Below, piece by piece: positions 8,501 through 17,493 of a DNA stretch of 64,000 bases (the first letter of the stretch is position 1; the number at the start of each line of letters is the position of its first letter). The stretch is from Planctomycetota bacterium (GTDB lineage Bacteria; Planctomycetota; Phycisphaerae; Phycisphaerales; UBA5793). The stretch is from positions 62,001-126,000 of the forward strand of contig CAUJHZ010000007.1 of the NCBI GenBank assembly GCA_963205185.1. The letters run 5' to 3'. The position numbers were made by a program, and so were the translations under genes. The notes under the pieces were generated by a model, which saw only the letters and a list, made by a program, of their open reading frames with translations, did not search any database and had not been told where the DNA came from.

Positions 8501-9146
8501 GACCGCACTCCGGGCAGATGGCGGTGGTGGCTCCGCGCAGGTCGTAGCCGCAGGCAACGCAGCGGCCGTGCCTCTTGCGTCGCCACGCTCTGAGTACGCG
8601 TGGCGCGGTGAGCGAGAGCGTGCAGAGCCATGCCACGCCACTGTAGAGGATTGAATCGAGCAGAAAACCCCACCACAACGGACGGAGTGGGAGGTACCAG
8701 GTTATCGAAACTCCATCCAAACTTTCCGTCCGAAGCCACGGTCCGTTGGGCTCAAATTCAACGTGCTCTTTGAATTCCCCGGAGCCATCGTCGTACGTTG
8801 TAGTGTACCAGACGTCGCCAGTCATGCTCTTGAAGGGCAACCCCGATTCAACGCGGAAGAACTCGACATGACCCCCCTCGAGTGACGGATCGGAGCCGAG
8901 CCACGTCCATTCGAAGCCCAGCCCCCACGCTTTGCTGCTAAGGCCAAACTTGTCTTCCCACCCGACTGGAGCATGATGCGACCACCACTCCAGGTCCTTC
9001 TCATGCTGATCGGAGAGCCCCAACCCAAGGGCCCCCGTCCCAGCAAATGCGCACCCCCACGCTACCGCAACATTTATGATCGCACCGAGTAGCAGGAGGA
9101 TGCTCGCTCGCACGATTACCCGGCGGTTGAGCCAGCGCATGCGCAT
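8490..9146 (-). CDS. Membrane protein with C-terminal CGYDLRG zinc ribbon
   Basis: A 218-residue protein with an N-terminal membrane segment (about 10-35), an extracytoplasmic region rich in Trp and acidic residues, a second membrane segment (about 155-180) and a cytoplasmic tail with the zinc ribbon CVACGYDLRG...CPECG. This architecture is a frequent paralogous family in Phycisphaerae; function unknown. It is the middle gene of a three-gene minus-strand tandem array (9156-9623, this gene, 8142-8500) with near-zero spacing, suggesting duplication and co-transcription. Confidence 0.75.
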   Translation of the reverse strand: MRMRWLNRRVIVRASILLLLGAIINVAVAWGCAFAGTGALGLGLSDQHEKDLEWWSHHAPVGWEDKFGLSSKAWGLGFEWTWLGSDPSLEGGHVEFFRVESGLPFKSMTGDVWYTTTYDDGSGEFKEHVEFEPNGPWLRTESLDGVSITWYLPLRPLWWGFLLDSILYSGVAWLCTLSLTAPRVLRAWRRKRHGRCVACGYDLRGATTAICPECGHGR

Positions 9147-9155
9147 CGCCTGATC

Positions 9156-9623
9156 CTATGTCGGCAGGCGCGAAGGCGACGCATTGCCGCACTCCGGACA
9201 GACGCCGCTGGCGTTGCCGCGCAGGTCGTAGCCGCATTTGCGGCACAGGCCCGGTTTGCGGCGGCGATCGCGGTCCCAGAGCCAGACCGCCGGCGCCGCG
9301 GTAAGCAGCGCGAGAAACCAGAGGGGGATTTCGATCAGTTGATAACTTGGCATCCCACTCAGTGGCCAGTAAACCGTACTGAAACCCCACCTGAGTGTCG
9401 CCGGTTGGCGATGCAGCCCTGACCAATGCCAGTGATCGCGACGGTAAATGTCCCTTTCTTCGATCTTTATCCCGAGAATGCCACCGTATACCTCAAGAGA
9501 AACGCGCGACTGCGGCGGTCGGACAGTGCACATCGACCAGATACTGCCAATCCACACCACCAGCAGCAGCACGGTCAGGACCGTTCCACTCCACTTCAAG
9601 GTGCTTCGCGTGCGGTTCCACAT
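9156..9623 (-). CDS. Membrane protein with C-terminal CGYDLRG zinc ribbon
   Basis: A 155-residue paralogue of the downstream gene: N-terminal membrane segment (about 12-32), extracytoplasmic loop, second hydrophobic segment (about 100-118) and a zinc ribbon CRKCGYDLRG...CPECG near the C terminus. First gene of the tandem array; the next starts 9 nt after its stop. The intergenic region on its 5' side carries a dispersed inverted-repeat unit (9655-9786). Function unknown. Confidence 0.72.
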   Translation of the reverse strand: MWNRTRSTLKWSGTVLTVLLLVVWIGSIWSMCTVRPPQSRVSLEVYGGILGIKIEERDIYRRDHWHWSGLHRQPATLRWGFSTVYWPLSGMPSYQLIEIPLWFLALLTAAPAVWLWDRDRRRKPGLCRKCGYDLRGNASGVCPECGNASPSRLPT

Positions 9624-9654
9624 GGGGCGATCCTATCGCGCAGCGCAGGTCGTA

Positions 9655-9786
9655 GGTCGGGACAAGGCTCTGCGCGGGCCCGGCGATTGGGTGTGCGGGT
9701 CTTGGACCGTACTCTCAGGTCGCCTCGGACGTCGCTGCACGCTCGCATGGCCCGCGCTCGCAGAGCTTCGCTTGGACCATGGCACC
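9655..9786. repeat. Dispersed inverted-repeat unit, copy 1
   Basis: The right arm (9740-9786) is a clear copy of a roughly 46-bp repeat, beginning CGCTCGCATGGCC and ending GGACCATGGCACC. The left arm (about 9655-9685, with GGCTCTGCGCGGGCC) looks like a diverged inverted copy. The overall span, about 130 bp, matches the unit at 37024-37157. The inner sequence is not shared. The arms sit in the gap between two minus-strand genes. Confidence 0.6.
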
Positions 9787-9800
9787 TAGCAGGGCAGGTG

Positions 9801-9840
9801 GGATAACGAACGACGCCGCGCGATGAATCGCGCGGCGTCG
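9801..9840 (-). terminator. Rho-independent terminator after the PepSY-FKBP gene
   Basis: CGACGCCGCGCG (9811-9822) and CGCGCGGCGTCG (9829-9840) form a perfect 12-bp stem with a 6-nt loop. Read on the minus strand the stem is followed by TTCGTTATCC. It lies 29 nt beyond the stop of the FKBP-type gene. The T-run is imperfect. Confidence 0.6.
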
Positions 9841-9869
9841 CGGGATTGGTCGAGTGAATCAACCTGGGC

Positions 9870-10568
9870 TTACTGCTCGATCACATCAAGCAGTTCGACG
9901 TCGAACACGAGCGTCGCCTTGCGGGGAATGATGGGCGGGCGGCCCATTTCGCCGTAGGCGAGGGTGTAGGGGATGATGAGTTTGCGCTTGCCGCCGACCT
10001 TCATGGTCTGGACGCCTTCGGTCCAGCCCTTGATGACGCCGTTGAGCGGGAAGGTGATGGGCTCGCCGCGCTCGACGCTGGAGTCGAAGACCTTGCCATC
10101 GACGGTCCAGCCGGTGTAATGAACTTTGACCTGCGCCGTCGGGCCGCTGGGCTGGGCGCCTTCGCCGACCTTGAGGTCGTAGTACCGCAGGCCCGAGTCG
10201 GTCACGGTCCAGTCGCCGGTAACGGGGTCGCCCGGCAGGTTGTTCAGTTCGGTCTTGTCCTTGACTGATCCGTCTGCGTTGATGGTCACCGTCCATCCCT
10301 TCTCTGCGGTGTAAGCGTCTACGGTAAACTGAACCTTCTCGCCCGAGAAGTCGGCTGCGGCCGCACCGGCCACGCCGCCGGTGGCTTCCTGGGCGATCTC
10401 AATCGCTTTGGGCAGATTGATGTCGCCAGTGGTGAGCGAGCGGTGGATGCGCGAGAAGGGGACGGGGATGATCGAGTAGTCAACGGGCTCGAGAATCACC
10501 GCCGCGGAAATGGCGCCGGCGCAGAGCGCGACCGCCGCCGTGGAGATTGCCAGTTTGCGTGCTTTCAT
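9870..10568 (-). CDS. Exported PepSY domain-FKBP peptidyl-prolyl isomerase fusion
   Basis: A 232-residue exported protein. After an N-terminal signal or anchor (about 1-25) comes a PepSY-like unit (about 52-100: [13 protein letters not shown] then a beta hairpin ending in TINADGSV), then a complete FKBP isomerase domain (about 125-232) with [18 protein letters not shown], the GVIKGWTEG loop and the [16 protein letters not shown] strand. FKBPs speed proline isomerisation in folding proteins; PepSY domains are often protease inhibitors or sensors. The combination is unusual. AAGGAAAGG lies 8 nt before the ATG, and a strong hairpin follows the gene. Confidence 0.85.
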   Translation of the reverse strand: MKARKLAISTAAVALCAGAISAAVILEPVDYSIIPVPFSRIHRSLTTGDINLPKAIEIAQEATGGVAGAAAADFSGEKVQFTVDAYTAEKGWTVTINADGSVKDKTELNNLPGDPVTGDWTVTDSGLRYYDLKVGEGAQPSGPTAQVKVHYTGWTVDGKVFDSSVERGEPITFPLNGVIKGWTEGVQTMKVGGKRKLIIPYTLAYGEMGRPPIIPRKATLVFDVELLDVIEQ

Positions 10569-10694
10569 TGAACGAACCTTTCCTTTCGTCACAGGAATGC
10601 GAATACCCCTCGAAGACGCAAAGGATAGGACGGCTGTCGGCGACTCGCCGCGTGCCACAGGGCCCGGTGGAATCGCCAGAAAGGGTGGATCAAC

Positions 10695-11426
10695 ATGAGC
10701 ATTCTGGTCTTCGAACACGAGCGCGAGTGCGGCCCAGGGCGGCTGGGGGATGTCCTGCTCCGCTATGGGCACCGGCTCAACGTGCGGCGGCTCTGGGCCG
10801 GCGATGGGCCGCCTCCCGATCTCGACGATGTGGAGGCGCTCGTGCTGCTCGGAGCATTCGCAGGCACGGCCAGCCTGCTCAGCGCGCCGTGGAGCAAGAG
10901 CCAGGCGGCTCTCGTTCGTGAGGCGCACGACCGGCAGATGCCGATCGTCGGCGTGGGCAGTGGCAGCCTCCTGCTCGCGCTGGCGCTGGGCGGCGCCGTG
11001 GGGCCGCTGGCGGATGCCGCTGTCGAGATCGGCTGGCGCGAGAGCAAGCTCGCGTTCGCCGGCACGGTGGATGCGATCCTGACTGGCCAGCCGTGGCGGA
11101 GTATGCAGTTCGTCTGGCTCAGCGAGCAGGTGACCAAGCTGCCGCCCGACTCGGCAGCGCTGGCGGGCACGAAGCAGTGCCGCACGCTTGCATGGCGCGC
11201 CCGCGTGCGCACCTACGGATTCGGTCAGCACATCGGAGCGGACGCGGCGTCGATTGCGCAATGGTCGAGTCTGCGCGGCCGTGAGCGGCAGGCGGCGGGC
11301 CTGAGCCACGAGCAGTTGCTCGCCGAGACCGCGCGGTGGATACCCGAGTTCGACCGGCTCAGCGAGCGCCTGTGCCGATGCATCGCAGACTATCTGCTTG
11401 CCTCGCCAATGCGGCAGTACGCATGA
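10695..11426 (+). CDS. Glutamine amidotransferase-like protein lacking the catalytic cysteine
   Basis: A 243-residue class I glutamine amidotransferase fold of the stand-alone GuaA/YfeJ-like type: N-terminal [12 protein letters not shown]..., the VLLGAF segment, the elbow region and a C-terminal YGFGQH motif. The nucleophile elbow, normally GxCxGxQ, reads GVGSGS (86-91), so the cysteine position is Gly88 and glutaminase activity is not expected. The His partner region is partly kept. The stop overlaps the ATGATG start of the next gene, so the two are probably co-translated. Role unknown; perhaps a ligand-binding pseudoenzyme. Confidence 0.75.
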   Translation: MSILVFEHERECGPGRLGDVLLRYGHRLNVRRLWAGDGPPPDLDDVEALVLLGAFAGTASLLSAPWSKSQAALVREAHDRQMPIVGVGSGSLLLALALGGAVGPLADAAVEIGWRESKLAFAGTVDAILTGQPWRSMQFVWLSEQVTKLPPDSAALAGTKQCRTLAWRARVRTYGFGQHIGADAASIAQWSSLRGRERQAAGLSHEQLLAETARWIPEFDRLSERLCRCIADYLLASPMRQYA

Positions 11427-13057
11427 TGCGCGGGCGGCGGCTTGCCGGGTTTGCCGCAGCGCTGCTGGCGGGCGCGGTGATTGGCGTGCTGCTCTGGCCG
11501 ATGGTGCAGCGCGAGATGATGCTGCGCGACCTCTTCAAGGAGGATGCGGTCGCGCGGCGAGCGGCCGTGCAATGGTGGGGCCAGGCCGCGCGACTTGGCG
11601 CTTCGATCGGCGAGCCGGCGCCATCAAGACTGCAGGCGCAGCCCGACTATGCCCGGCGCGCGGCGGCGCGGATCGAGGGCGAATCGCCGCAGGCGGTCTT
11701 CGTCGATGTTGCCACGCTGCTGCGCGAAGAAGGATTCTGGCGCTTTCCCGTGATTTCAGAACGGTTGTGGGCCCGGCGGCTCAATCTCATCCTCGATTCC
11801 GAGGATCGCGCCGCCGCCGAGAGTGTCGTCGATGAACTCTCGGCGGATGATGCGCCGTGTGAGGGCGAGGAAGTCGAATCGCTCTGGCGGCGCGTCGTGC
11901 AGTGGCCTCCAGATGCCGCAGTGCGCCGCCGCGCGCTGCTGGAAGCGGCGGCGAACCTGCCGTGCGGCAAGATCGAGCAGATGGCGGCGGGGGCTCGCCC
12001 CGACGGAGACACCGATGTGCGGCGGCTGGCGTGGCTGCTTCTCGGGCATCTCCAGCCTGAATCGGGCTACGCGGGGCAGTGGCGCGATGAAGCACCGCCA
12101 GTCGTCGAGGCGATGCTCTGGGCGGCGCTGGTCACGGACCCCAATGACGCAACGGCGCTGCTGACCGCGTGCGACGCTTCGCCCTGGCCGAGCGCGACGC
12201 TGCCCTGGCTGCTGGCGCGATCGGATGATCCGCGCGCCCGGCAAAGGCTCGAAGCGATGGTGCGCGATGTCAATCGACCGGCCCTGCAGCACGCCGCGGA
12301 GCGCTGGGGGCTCGAGCTGGAACGGTTGCAGCCGATGCAGCGGGTCTGGCTCGGTGTGCCGCCGGATGATGAAGCGCAGGCGTCGATGCGGCTGCGGCGA
12401 TGGGCTGCCTGGCGAACACAGCCGGCGGATGTGGGTGATCTGCTCGACGACCCCGTCGCGGGAGATGGCAGTGCGTGGGCTGCGGTGCTGCTTGCAGAGC
12501 GGCTGCTCGACCCCGAGCATTACGCCGGATTGGCGCGGCAGTGGCTCCGATCACTTGATCCGCAAGCGCGGCGAGCCGGCGCCTTGCTCTATGGTCTGAC
12601 ATCGCGCGATGCAGGGAGACTCAGCGAGGGGTACGAAGAGAGTTCGGATCCTTCATTTCGCCGCGCGGCAAGGCTGGGCGCCATGATGGCGGGCCTCGAC
12701 AGCGCCGGCGCCGCGGCGGAGCGCGCATACGCATGGACCATCGTCACGACACAGCCCGGAGAGCGCCTCGATGCGCTGATGGCCCTGCTCGCCGTTGGGG
12801 ATGCGCAGGCAGCCGAGGCGGTGCTCACCGCTCCGCAACAAAACGCGGGAGATGCCATGCTCGAGAGAGCGTGGCTCATCGAGCGCTTTATGCCCGAGTA
12901 TGCGGCGATGGTGTCGCCGGCGTGCCCGTGGGACGACAGCGTGGCGACGCTCCAGTTCGACGTCATGCGCACCGCTTTCGCCCTTGATCGCGCGGCGGGC
13001 GGCTTCGACAGCGAGTCCCGCACTTTTAGGCGAGACGCGTCTCGCCCGATGCGGTAG
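11423..13057 (+). CDS. Large single-pass membrane protein, alpha-helical repeats likely
   Basis: A 544-residue protein with one N-terminal membrane segment (about 8-26) followed by an Ala/Arg/Leu/Trp-rich helical region, resembling HEAT- or TPR-like solenoids although no clean repeat consensus is seen. No catalytic motif was recognised. It starts at ATG 11423 or the next codon 11426, overlapping the preceding amidotransferase-like gene, and probably acts with it. The last coding stretch contains a perfect 18-bp palindrome (13029-13046), which encodes the terminal Arg-rich residues and may be an invading repeat that extended the C terminus. Confidence 0.65.
   Translation: MMRGRRLAGFAAALLAGAVIGVLLWPMVQREMMLRDLFKEDAVARRAAVQWWGQAARLGASIGEPAPSRLQAQPDYARRAAARIEGESPQAVFVDVATLLREEGFWRFPVISERLWARRLNLILDSEDRAAAESVVDELSADDAPCEGEEVESLWRRVVQWPPDAAVRRRALLEAAANLPCGKIEQMAAGARPDGDTDVRRLAWLLLGHLQPESGYAGQWRDEAPPVVEAMLWAALVTDPNDATALLTACDASPWPSATLPWLLARSDDPRARQRLEAMVRDVNRPALQHAAERWGLELERLQPMQRVWLGVPPDDEAQASMRLRRWAAWRTQPADVGDLLDDPVAGDGSAWAAVLLAERLLDPEHYAGLARQWLRSLDPQARRAGALLYGLTSRDAGRLSEGYEESSDPSFRRAARLGAMMAGLDSAGAAAERAYAWTIVTTQPGERLDALMALLAVGDAQAAEAVLTAPQQNAGDAMLERAWLIERFMPEYAAMVSPACPWDDSVATLQFDVMRTAFALDRAAGGFDSESRTFRRDASRPMR
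13029..13046. repeat. Perfect 18-bp palindrome at the end of a coding sequence
   Basis: GGCGAGACGCGTCTCGCC is fully self-complementary. It lies within the last ten codons of the membrane protein gene ending at 13057 and just beyond the convergent gene ending at 13068. Preceded by CTTTTA, it could form a strong hairpin in either transcript, but no proper T-run follows on either strand. Confidence 0.55.
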
Positions 13058-13067
13058 AGTGCCTGCG

Positions 13068-14594
13068 CTATGACGCCGGCAGGCGCTGCATCGCCAGGAG
13101 GATGTCGCGCGCCGGGTCGTCCTGTTTGGCACTGGTGATGGCTCGAAACAGGCCCGTGACGAGCATTTGCGTGGCGAGTTGGTGAAACTCGTAGCGGTGC
13201 TCGCGGTCGTGAGGCACTTCGACGCCCGGTTTGCCGCGCTTCGAGATGAGCAGGACGATGCCGCCGGGCTCGAGCAGCCGCGCCGTCTCCTTGAACAGAC
13301 CGACGGGGTTGGGATGGTGTTCGACCACGTCAAAGAGCAGCACGAGATCGGCGCGCCCGCCCTGCACCGGCAGGCGCCGACGATCCTCAATCACATCGAA
13401 TCGCGGCGGCTCGCCGGCATAGGTTTCCTGCTCGACCTTTGCGCGGGCCAGGCGGATCATCGCGGGCTGCTCGTCGAGGCCCAGGTACGGAACGCCGCGC
13501 GAGGCGAGGTGGTGGCCGATGAGCCCGCTGCCGCAGCCCACGTGCACGACGAGTCGTCGAGGGCCGGCTTGTTTGATCACATCCAGCGCGACTTTCACGC
13601 GCAGATCGATGGCTGTGCGCAGGGCGGCGTCGGTGCGGTAGCGATCCCATTCGGTTGGCTCACTCGGTACCGTGGCGGTCCCTGACTGATCCTCCGAAAA
13701 CGCCGACGGCGGCGCAGCAACCCATTTCGGATTCCACAGCAGCGGCGTGCCGGCGAAGCGCTCGCGCACATAGTCGAGATCGGGTGCAAGGCGGCTGAAG
13801 CCCCATTTCTCCTCGAATCGGTCGATGGACTTCTGTAGACCACCGCTGGAGTCTGCATCGGTTTGCCGCTCGCCGCGCTCCGAATGGGCGTGGATGTACT
13901 CGATATCTGGCACGGCCCAGCAGCGCCAGCCGGCGAGTCGGGCTCGAACGCCGAAATCGACGGTCTGTCCGCGCAGGAAGGTCTCGTCGTAGCCCCCGAT
14001 CTCGTCGTAGACCTCTTTGCGGCAGCAGTAGAAGCAGCCCATGGCGTCATCGACCTCCATGGCGCTGCTGACAGCATCGCGCGGCAGGCCGTGCGCGTTG
14101 TGGTGGTATCCCTTGGGATGCAGGAGCCAGTCGCCGAATTCGTGAATCTGGCCGAGCACGTTGAGCTGTTTGGGCCCGATGATGCCGAGATTGGGCGGGC
14201 CGACATCGAAGATGGCGCAGAGCCGACTGACCCAGTTGCGAGTGAGGCAGATGATGTCGCCGTCGAGTCGCGCCAGGATGTCGCCGCGCGCTGCGCGGCT
14301 GAGCTTGTTGGCGGTGACGGCGAGTACGCCGCAGTGCGGCGCTTCCATGAGCGTCAGAAATGGGCGGCCGTCGGGCCAGGTTCGGTTGGCCGCCCAGTCG
14401 CGCAGGGTGTCGATGCTGTCGTCAGTAGAGCCGTCATCGAAGACGAGAATCTCGAAGGGCGTGGGATCGTCGCGAAGCGTGGCGTGCAGCGACTCGAGCA
14501 GGTCGCGGATGAAATCGCGCTGACCGGTGCGCGATGAAGCGCGGCCGTTGTTGAAGTTGGGGATCAGAATGGAAACGCGGGGCGGCGCGGACAT
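13068..14594 (-). CDS. GT2 glycosyltransferase fused to a SAM-dependent methyltransferase
   Basis: A 508-residue two-domain enzyme. Residues about 6-230 form a GT-A family 2 glycosyltransferase: VSILIPNFN, the nucleotide-binding DDGSTDDS, DGD as the DXD-type metal site, and the MGCFYCCRKEVYDEIGGYDE acceptor region. Residues about 320-505 form a class I methyltransferase with VVHVGCGSGLIG (motif I), the acidic strand-2 end (LDEQ) and LLFDVVEHHPNP. It likely transfers a sugar and then methylates it, or methylates a linked lipid or glycan, in envelope polysaccharide synthesis. No other polysaccharide genes are adjacent. Convergent with the preceding gene, 10 nt apart. Confidence 0.87.
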   Translation of the reverse strand: MSAPPRVSILIPNFNNGRASSRTGQRDFIRDLLESLHATLRDDPTPFEILVFDDGSTDDSIDTLRDWAANRTWPDGRPFLTLMEAPHCGVLAVTANKLSRAARGDILARLDGDIICLTRNWVSRLCAIFDVGPPNLGIIGPKQLNVLGQIHEFGDWLLHPKGYHHNAHGLPRDAVSSAMEVDDAMGCFYCCRKEVYDEIGGYDETFLRGQTVDFGVRARLAGWRCWAVPDIEYIHAHSERGERQTDADSSGGLQKSIDRFEEKWGFSRLAPDLDYVRERFAGTPLLWNPKWVAAPPSAFSEDQSGTATVPSEPTEWDRYRTDAALRTAIDLRVKVALDVIKQAGPRRLVVHVGCGSGLIGHHLASRGVPYLGLDEQPAMIRLARAKVEQETYAGEPPRFDVIEDRRRLPVQGGRADLVLLFDVVEHHPNPVGLFKETARLLEPGGIVLLISKRGKPGVEVPHDREHRYEFHQLATQMLVTGLFRAITSAKQDDPARDILLAMQRLPAS

Positions 14595-14601
14595 GCGGAG
14601 G

Positions 14602-15435
14602 TTAGAGCGTATTCAATACCGGCGAGTCGGTCGATTCGGCGGCGACGCTGAGATTGCGAAGTTCTCTCCTGCCTGCACGCAGAACAGAGATGGCGAGGAT
14701 CGTCGTCAGCAGCCATGAACCGCAAACGATTGCCAGAACTGCCAGGAACTCAATCGCAACGGGAGTCGGCGCGCCGATCGCATGCATCACTGTGTACATG
14801 CCCGCCGCAGTCGAAAGCAGCAGCGAGATGGCGGACATCCACTGGACGAGATGCACGCTGCCGCTGGTGGATAGCCTCGTTGCCTGCTGGATGCGCCTGG
14901 AGTACAGGCTCCAGAGTAGCAGAATCCCTACTGAGAGAATGCACATCGCCGCAATGCAGATGACAATCACAAGTTGCAAAGAAACTAGCTGGGCCAGCAG
15001 AGCGACGATTCCCAGGAGCAGGGAGGCGCCGATGACGCGGCCAGCCATCGTCTCCCGCTCCTCGCCTGCGAGCGGACGGGCGTACGGTGACCCGAGTTCC
15101 ACGGCGGCGCCCAGCAACAAGAAGATAAAGACGCAGAATCCCAGCACCAGCAATGGGAAGATCACCACGCCGACCAGCAAAACGTAGTGTGCCCCGAGCA
15201 TGGACTGCACGCCGGCTTCCAATGCAACGAGCCAGGCCTTTGAAACTGTTCGTGCTTCGATAGTGCGGGCAATTGCGCAGCCGCACTCAGGGCACCTGCC
15301 GTCAGCGGGGAGCCCGTGCAGGTCGTAGGCGCACTGCATGCATGAGAGATGCTCGCAAAACGGCACAACTGCTTCCGGGGAAGCAGGCGACTTCCCAGGC
15401 GGGCGTGTTTCAGCGGCAGGAGGGCCGCCGATCAT
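14602..15435 (-). CDS. Polytopic membrane protein with N-terminal zinc ribbon
   Basis: A 277-residue protein with an N-terminal zinc ribbon (CMQCAYDLHG...CPECG, about 32-52) and about five or six membrane segments from residue 80 on. Same family as the upstream gene, with which it shares a 4-nt ATGA start/stop overlap, so the pair is translationally coupled. Here the ribbon precedes the membrane part, unlike 8490-9623 where it is C-terminal. Function unknown; the ribbon may bind nucleic acid or protein at the inner membrane face. Confidence 0.72.
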   Translation of the reverse strand: MIGGPPAAETRPPGKSPASPEAVVPFCEHLSCMQCAYDLHGLPADGRCPECGCAIARTIEARTVSKAWLVALEAGVQSMLGAHYVLLVGVVIFPLLVLGFCVFIFLLLGAAVELGSPYARPLAGEERETMAGRVIGASLLLGIVALLAQLVSLQLVIVICIAAMCILSVGILLLWSLYSRRIQQATRLSTSGSVHLVQWMSAISLLLSTAAGMYTVMHAIGAPTPVAIEFLAVLAIVCGSWLLTTILAISVLRAGRRELRNLSVAAESTDSPVLNTL

Positions 15436-16226
15436 GACCCTGAACGGCCCGGCCGATCGCGCAGCTCACGGAGCGATATCCCCGCGATGTGCAGCGTGAT
15501 GATCGACGCGAAGAACCACACGACCAGCGCCAGCAGCCAGAGCAGGCGCAGGCCCGCCGAGACGCGGCTGATCAGCGACGAGGGCAGCACCTCCCACAAC
15601 AGGGGCGGTAGCACGGCCAGCACGCCGACAACGATCGTCAGCGCCGCGAGATTGCGGGCGATTATCGCCGAGCCGGGCGCGATGCCCTGGGCGAACACCT
15701 GCTGAATGCGCCACCACAGCGTCGCCAGCGCGGCAGCGTGCACCGCGGCGCCGATCGACGCGATGAACCAGCCGACGTACGAGTCCATCATCCAGCGCGA
15801 TGAACCGAGCAGGTACGCCGCGCAGGCGCCCAGCAGCAGGATCAGCGGCCAGCGGCCCAGCGGCGTGTCATCGGGTCGATTCGGATTCGGCGTCAGCAGA
15901 CTCAGCGCAGCGCCGAGATGCATGACAGCCAGCGCCAGGAACTCCATCGATTCAACGTAGCGCGTCGCGGCAAAAAAGGCGAGTACGTACATGCTCGCCA
16001 GTAACCAGCGCTGGCCCGTGCGCACCGTAGCGAGCCACTCCGGATCCAGTTGCGAAGCGCGGATGGTGGCGCCGATCTCCCAGCCGCACTCCGGACAATT
16101 GCCCGCTGCATCCAGACCGTGCAGGTCGTAGCGGCAACCGACGCACTGGAGGTGCGCCGCCACGCTCTGGCTACCGATCAAGTCGCGGGCTGCAGCGGCT
16201 GCGGTTGATGGAGCGTGCGTGTTCAT
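15432..16226 (-). CDS. Polytopic membrane protein with N-terminal zinc ribbon
   Basis: A 264-residue paralogue of the next gene: zinc ribbon CVGCRYDLHG...CPECG (about 28-48), then a DPEWLATVRTGQ-type amphipathic stretch and about six membrane segments. The ATG at 16226 is preferred because AGAGG precedes it by 7 nt; an in-frame start eight codons earlier is possible. It follows the ribBA-like gene by 33 nt on the same strand and may be at the end of the long minus-strand run beginning with nuoJ. Function unknown. Confidence 0.72.
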   Translation of the reverse strand: MNTHAPSTAAAAARDLIGSQSVAAHLQCVGCRYDLHGLDAAGNCPECGWEIGATIRASQLDPEWLATVRTGQRWLLASMYVLAFFAATRYVESMEFLALAVMHLGAALSLLTPNPNRPDDTPLGRWPLILLLGACAAYLLGSSRWMMDSYVGWFIASIGAAVHAAALATLWWRIQQVFAQGIAPGSAIIARNLAALTIVVGVLAVLPPLLWEVLPSSLISRVSAGLRLLWLLALVVWFFASIITLHIAGISLRELRDRPGRSGS

Positions 16227-16259
16227 GACCGATCCTCTTGTGCCGCGCACCTTCAGAGC

Positions 16260-17456
16260 CTAGACGCCCGGAATCGGCACGCTCTCGACGATCTCGAGGC
16301 CGAACGCGCTGAGCCCGTGCAGTTTCAACTGGTGGTTGGTCAGCACGCGCAGCCGGGTGAGGCCGAGATCGCGCAGGATCTGCCCGCCGACACCGAAGTC
16401 GCGCCGATCCATCGGCATGGCCTTGCCGCCGACTCCCTGTGGATTGGTGAGATCGGGCTGCGAATCGATCTTGACGTGCGCCGCTGCTGAAAGCGTCTGC
16501 AGCCGGCCGAGCAGGCCTTCTCCAACGCCAGATGGTCGAAGGTAAACCAGCGCGCCGGCTCCCTCGCGCTGGATTTCCAGCAGCGATGCAGCGAGGATGC
16601 GATTGGTCGGCTGGCTGCGGTCGCCGAAGATATCGCCCAGCAGGTTGCGGCGGTGCATGCGCACGAGCACCGGCTCGGCACGTTCGAGCACCCGCCCCGA
16701 CGCATCAAGATCGCCCACGCCGCCGACTGTCAGCGCGATGTGCGGCAGCGGATCGACCACGCTCTGGTAGGCGAACAGGCGAAACTGGCCGTAGTCGGTG
16801 TCGATGAGCGAACCATCAACGGGATCGAGGCGGTGCACGAGCCGTTCGCGCTCGAGCCGGTAGTGAATGATCTCTTCAACCGAGCAGATCTTCAGGTCGT
16901 GCTGCTTTGCAAAGACTTCGAGATCCGGCATCCGGGCCATCTCGCCATCGTCGCGGCTGATTTCGCTGATCACTGCGGCGGGCCTCAGGCCGGCGAGACG
17001 GACGAGATCCACCGAGCCCTCGGTCTGGCCGGTCCGCACCAGCACTCCTCCGTCGCGGGCCCTCAGCGGCACCATGTGGCCCGGCCGCACGAGATCGCCC
17101 GGCCCGCTGGCCGGATCGACCGCGACACGCACGGTCCGAGCCCGGTCGGACGCGGAGATGCCCGTTCCTACGCCGTGCCTGGGATGGCCGTCGATCGAGA
17201 CGGTCATGGCAGTATGGCGCAGCGAGGTGTTGATCGCGGTCTGCGGGTGCAGTTCGAGGCGGTCGCAATCGGCGCCCGTCAGCGCCAGGCAGAGATAGCC
17301 GGGCGTGTGGCGGGTCATGAAGTGGATGATTTCGGGCGTGATGCGCTCGGCCGCGCAGACGAGGTCGCCCTCGTTCTCGCGATCTTCGTCGTCGACGAGG
17401 ATGATCATTCGCCCCTGGCGGAGGTCTTCGAGGATCTCGGGAACCGGAGAGAGCAT
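16260..17456 (-). CDS. RibBA homologue with both active sites degraded (RibBX-like)
   Basis: A 398-residue homologue of the bifunctional DHBP synthase/GTP cyclohydrolase II of riboflavin synthesis. The RibB half (1-200) keeps [10 protein letters not shown] (22-31) and [10 protein letters not shown], but the metal-binding His of the GHTEA motif is Gln144 (GQTEG). The RibA half (about 220-398) has lost all three zinc cysteines: HSECLTGD reads HRRNLLGD (Asn271), and SLRCDCG reads DRSQPTN (279-285). RQEGRGIGL is also altered. It is probably inactive as a cyclohydrolase and doubtful as a DHBP synthase; a regulatory or stability role is possible. ATG 17456 is preferred over a TTG three codons upstream. 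RibD is at 42924-44048. Confidence 0.85.
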   Translation of the reverse strand: MLSPVPEILEDLRQGRMIILVDDEDRENEGDLVCAAERITPEIIHFMTRHTPGYLCLALTGADCDRLELHPQTAINTSLRHTAMTVSIDGHPRHGVGTGISASDRARTVRVAVDPASGPGDLVRPGHMVPLRARDGGVLVRTGQTEGSVDLVRLAGLRPAAVISEISRDDGEMARMPDLEVFAKQHDLKICSVEEIIHYRLERERLVHRLDPVDGSLIDTDYGQFRLFAYQSVVDPLPHIALTVGGVGDLDASGRVLERAEPVLVRMHRRNLLGDIFGDRSQPTNRILAASLLEIQREGAGALVYLRPSGVGEGLLGRLQTLSAAAHVKIDSQPDLTNPQGVGGKAMPMDRRDFGVGGQILRDLGLTRLRVLTNHQLKLHGLSAFGLEIVESVPIPGV

Positions 17457-17493
17457 GTGCGGCAATCGTATGCTGGGGCGGCCGCTGCGAGGC

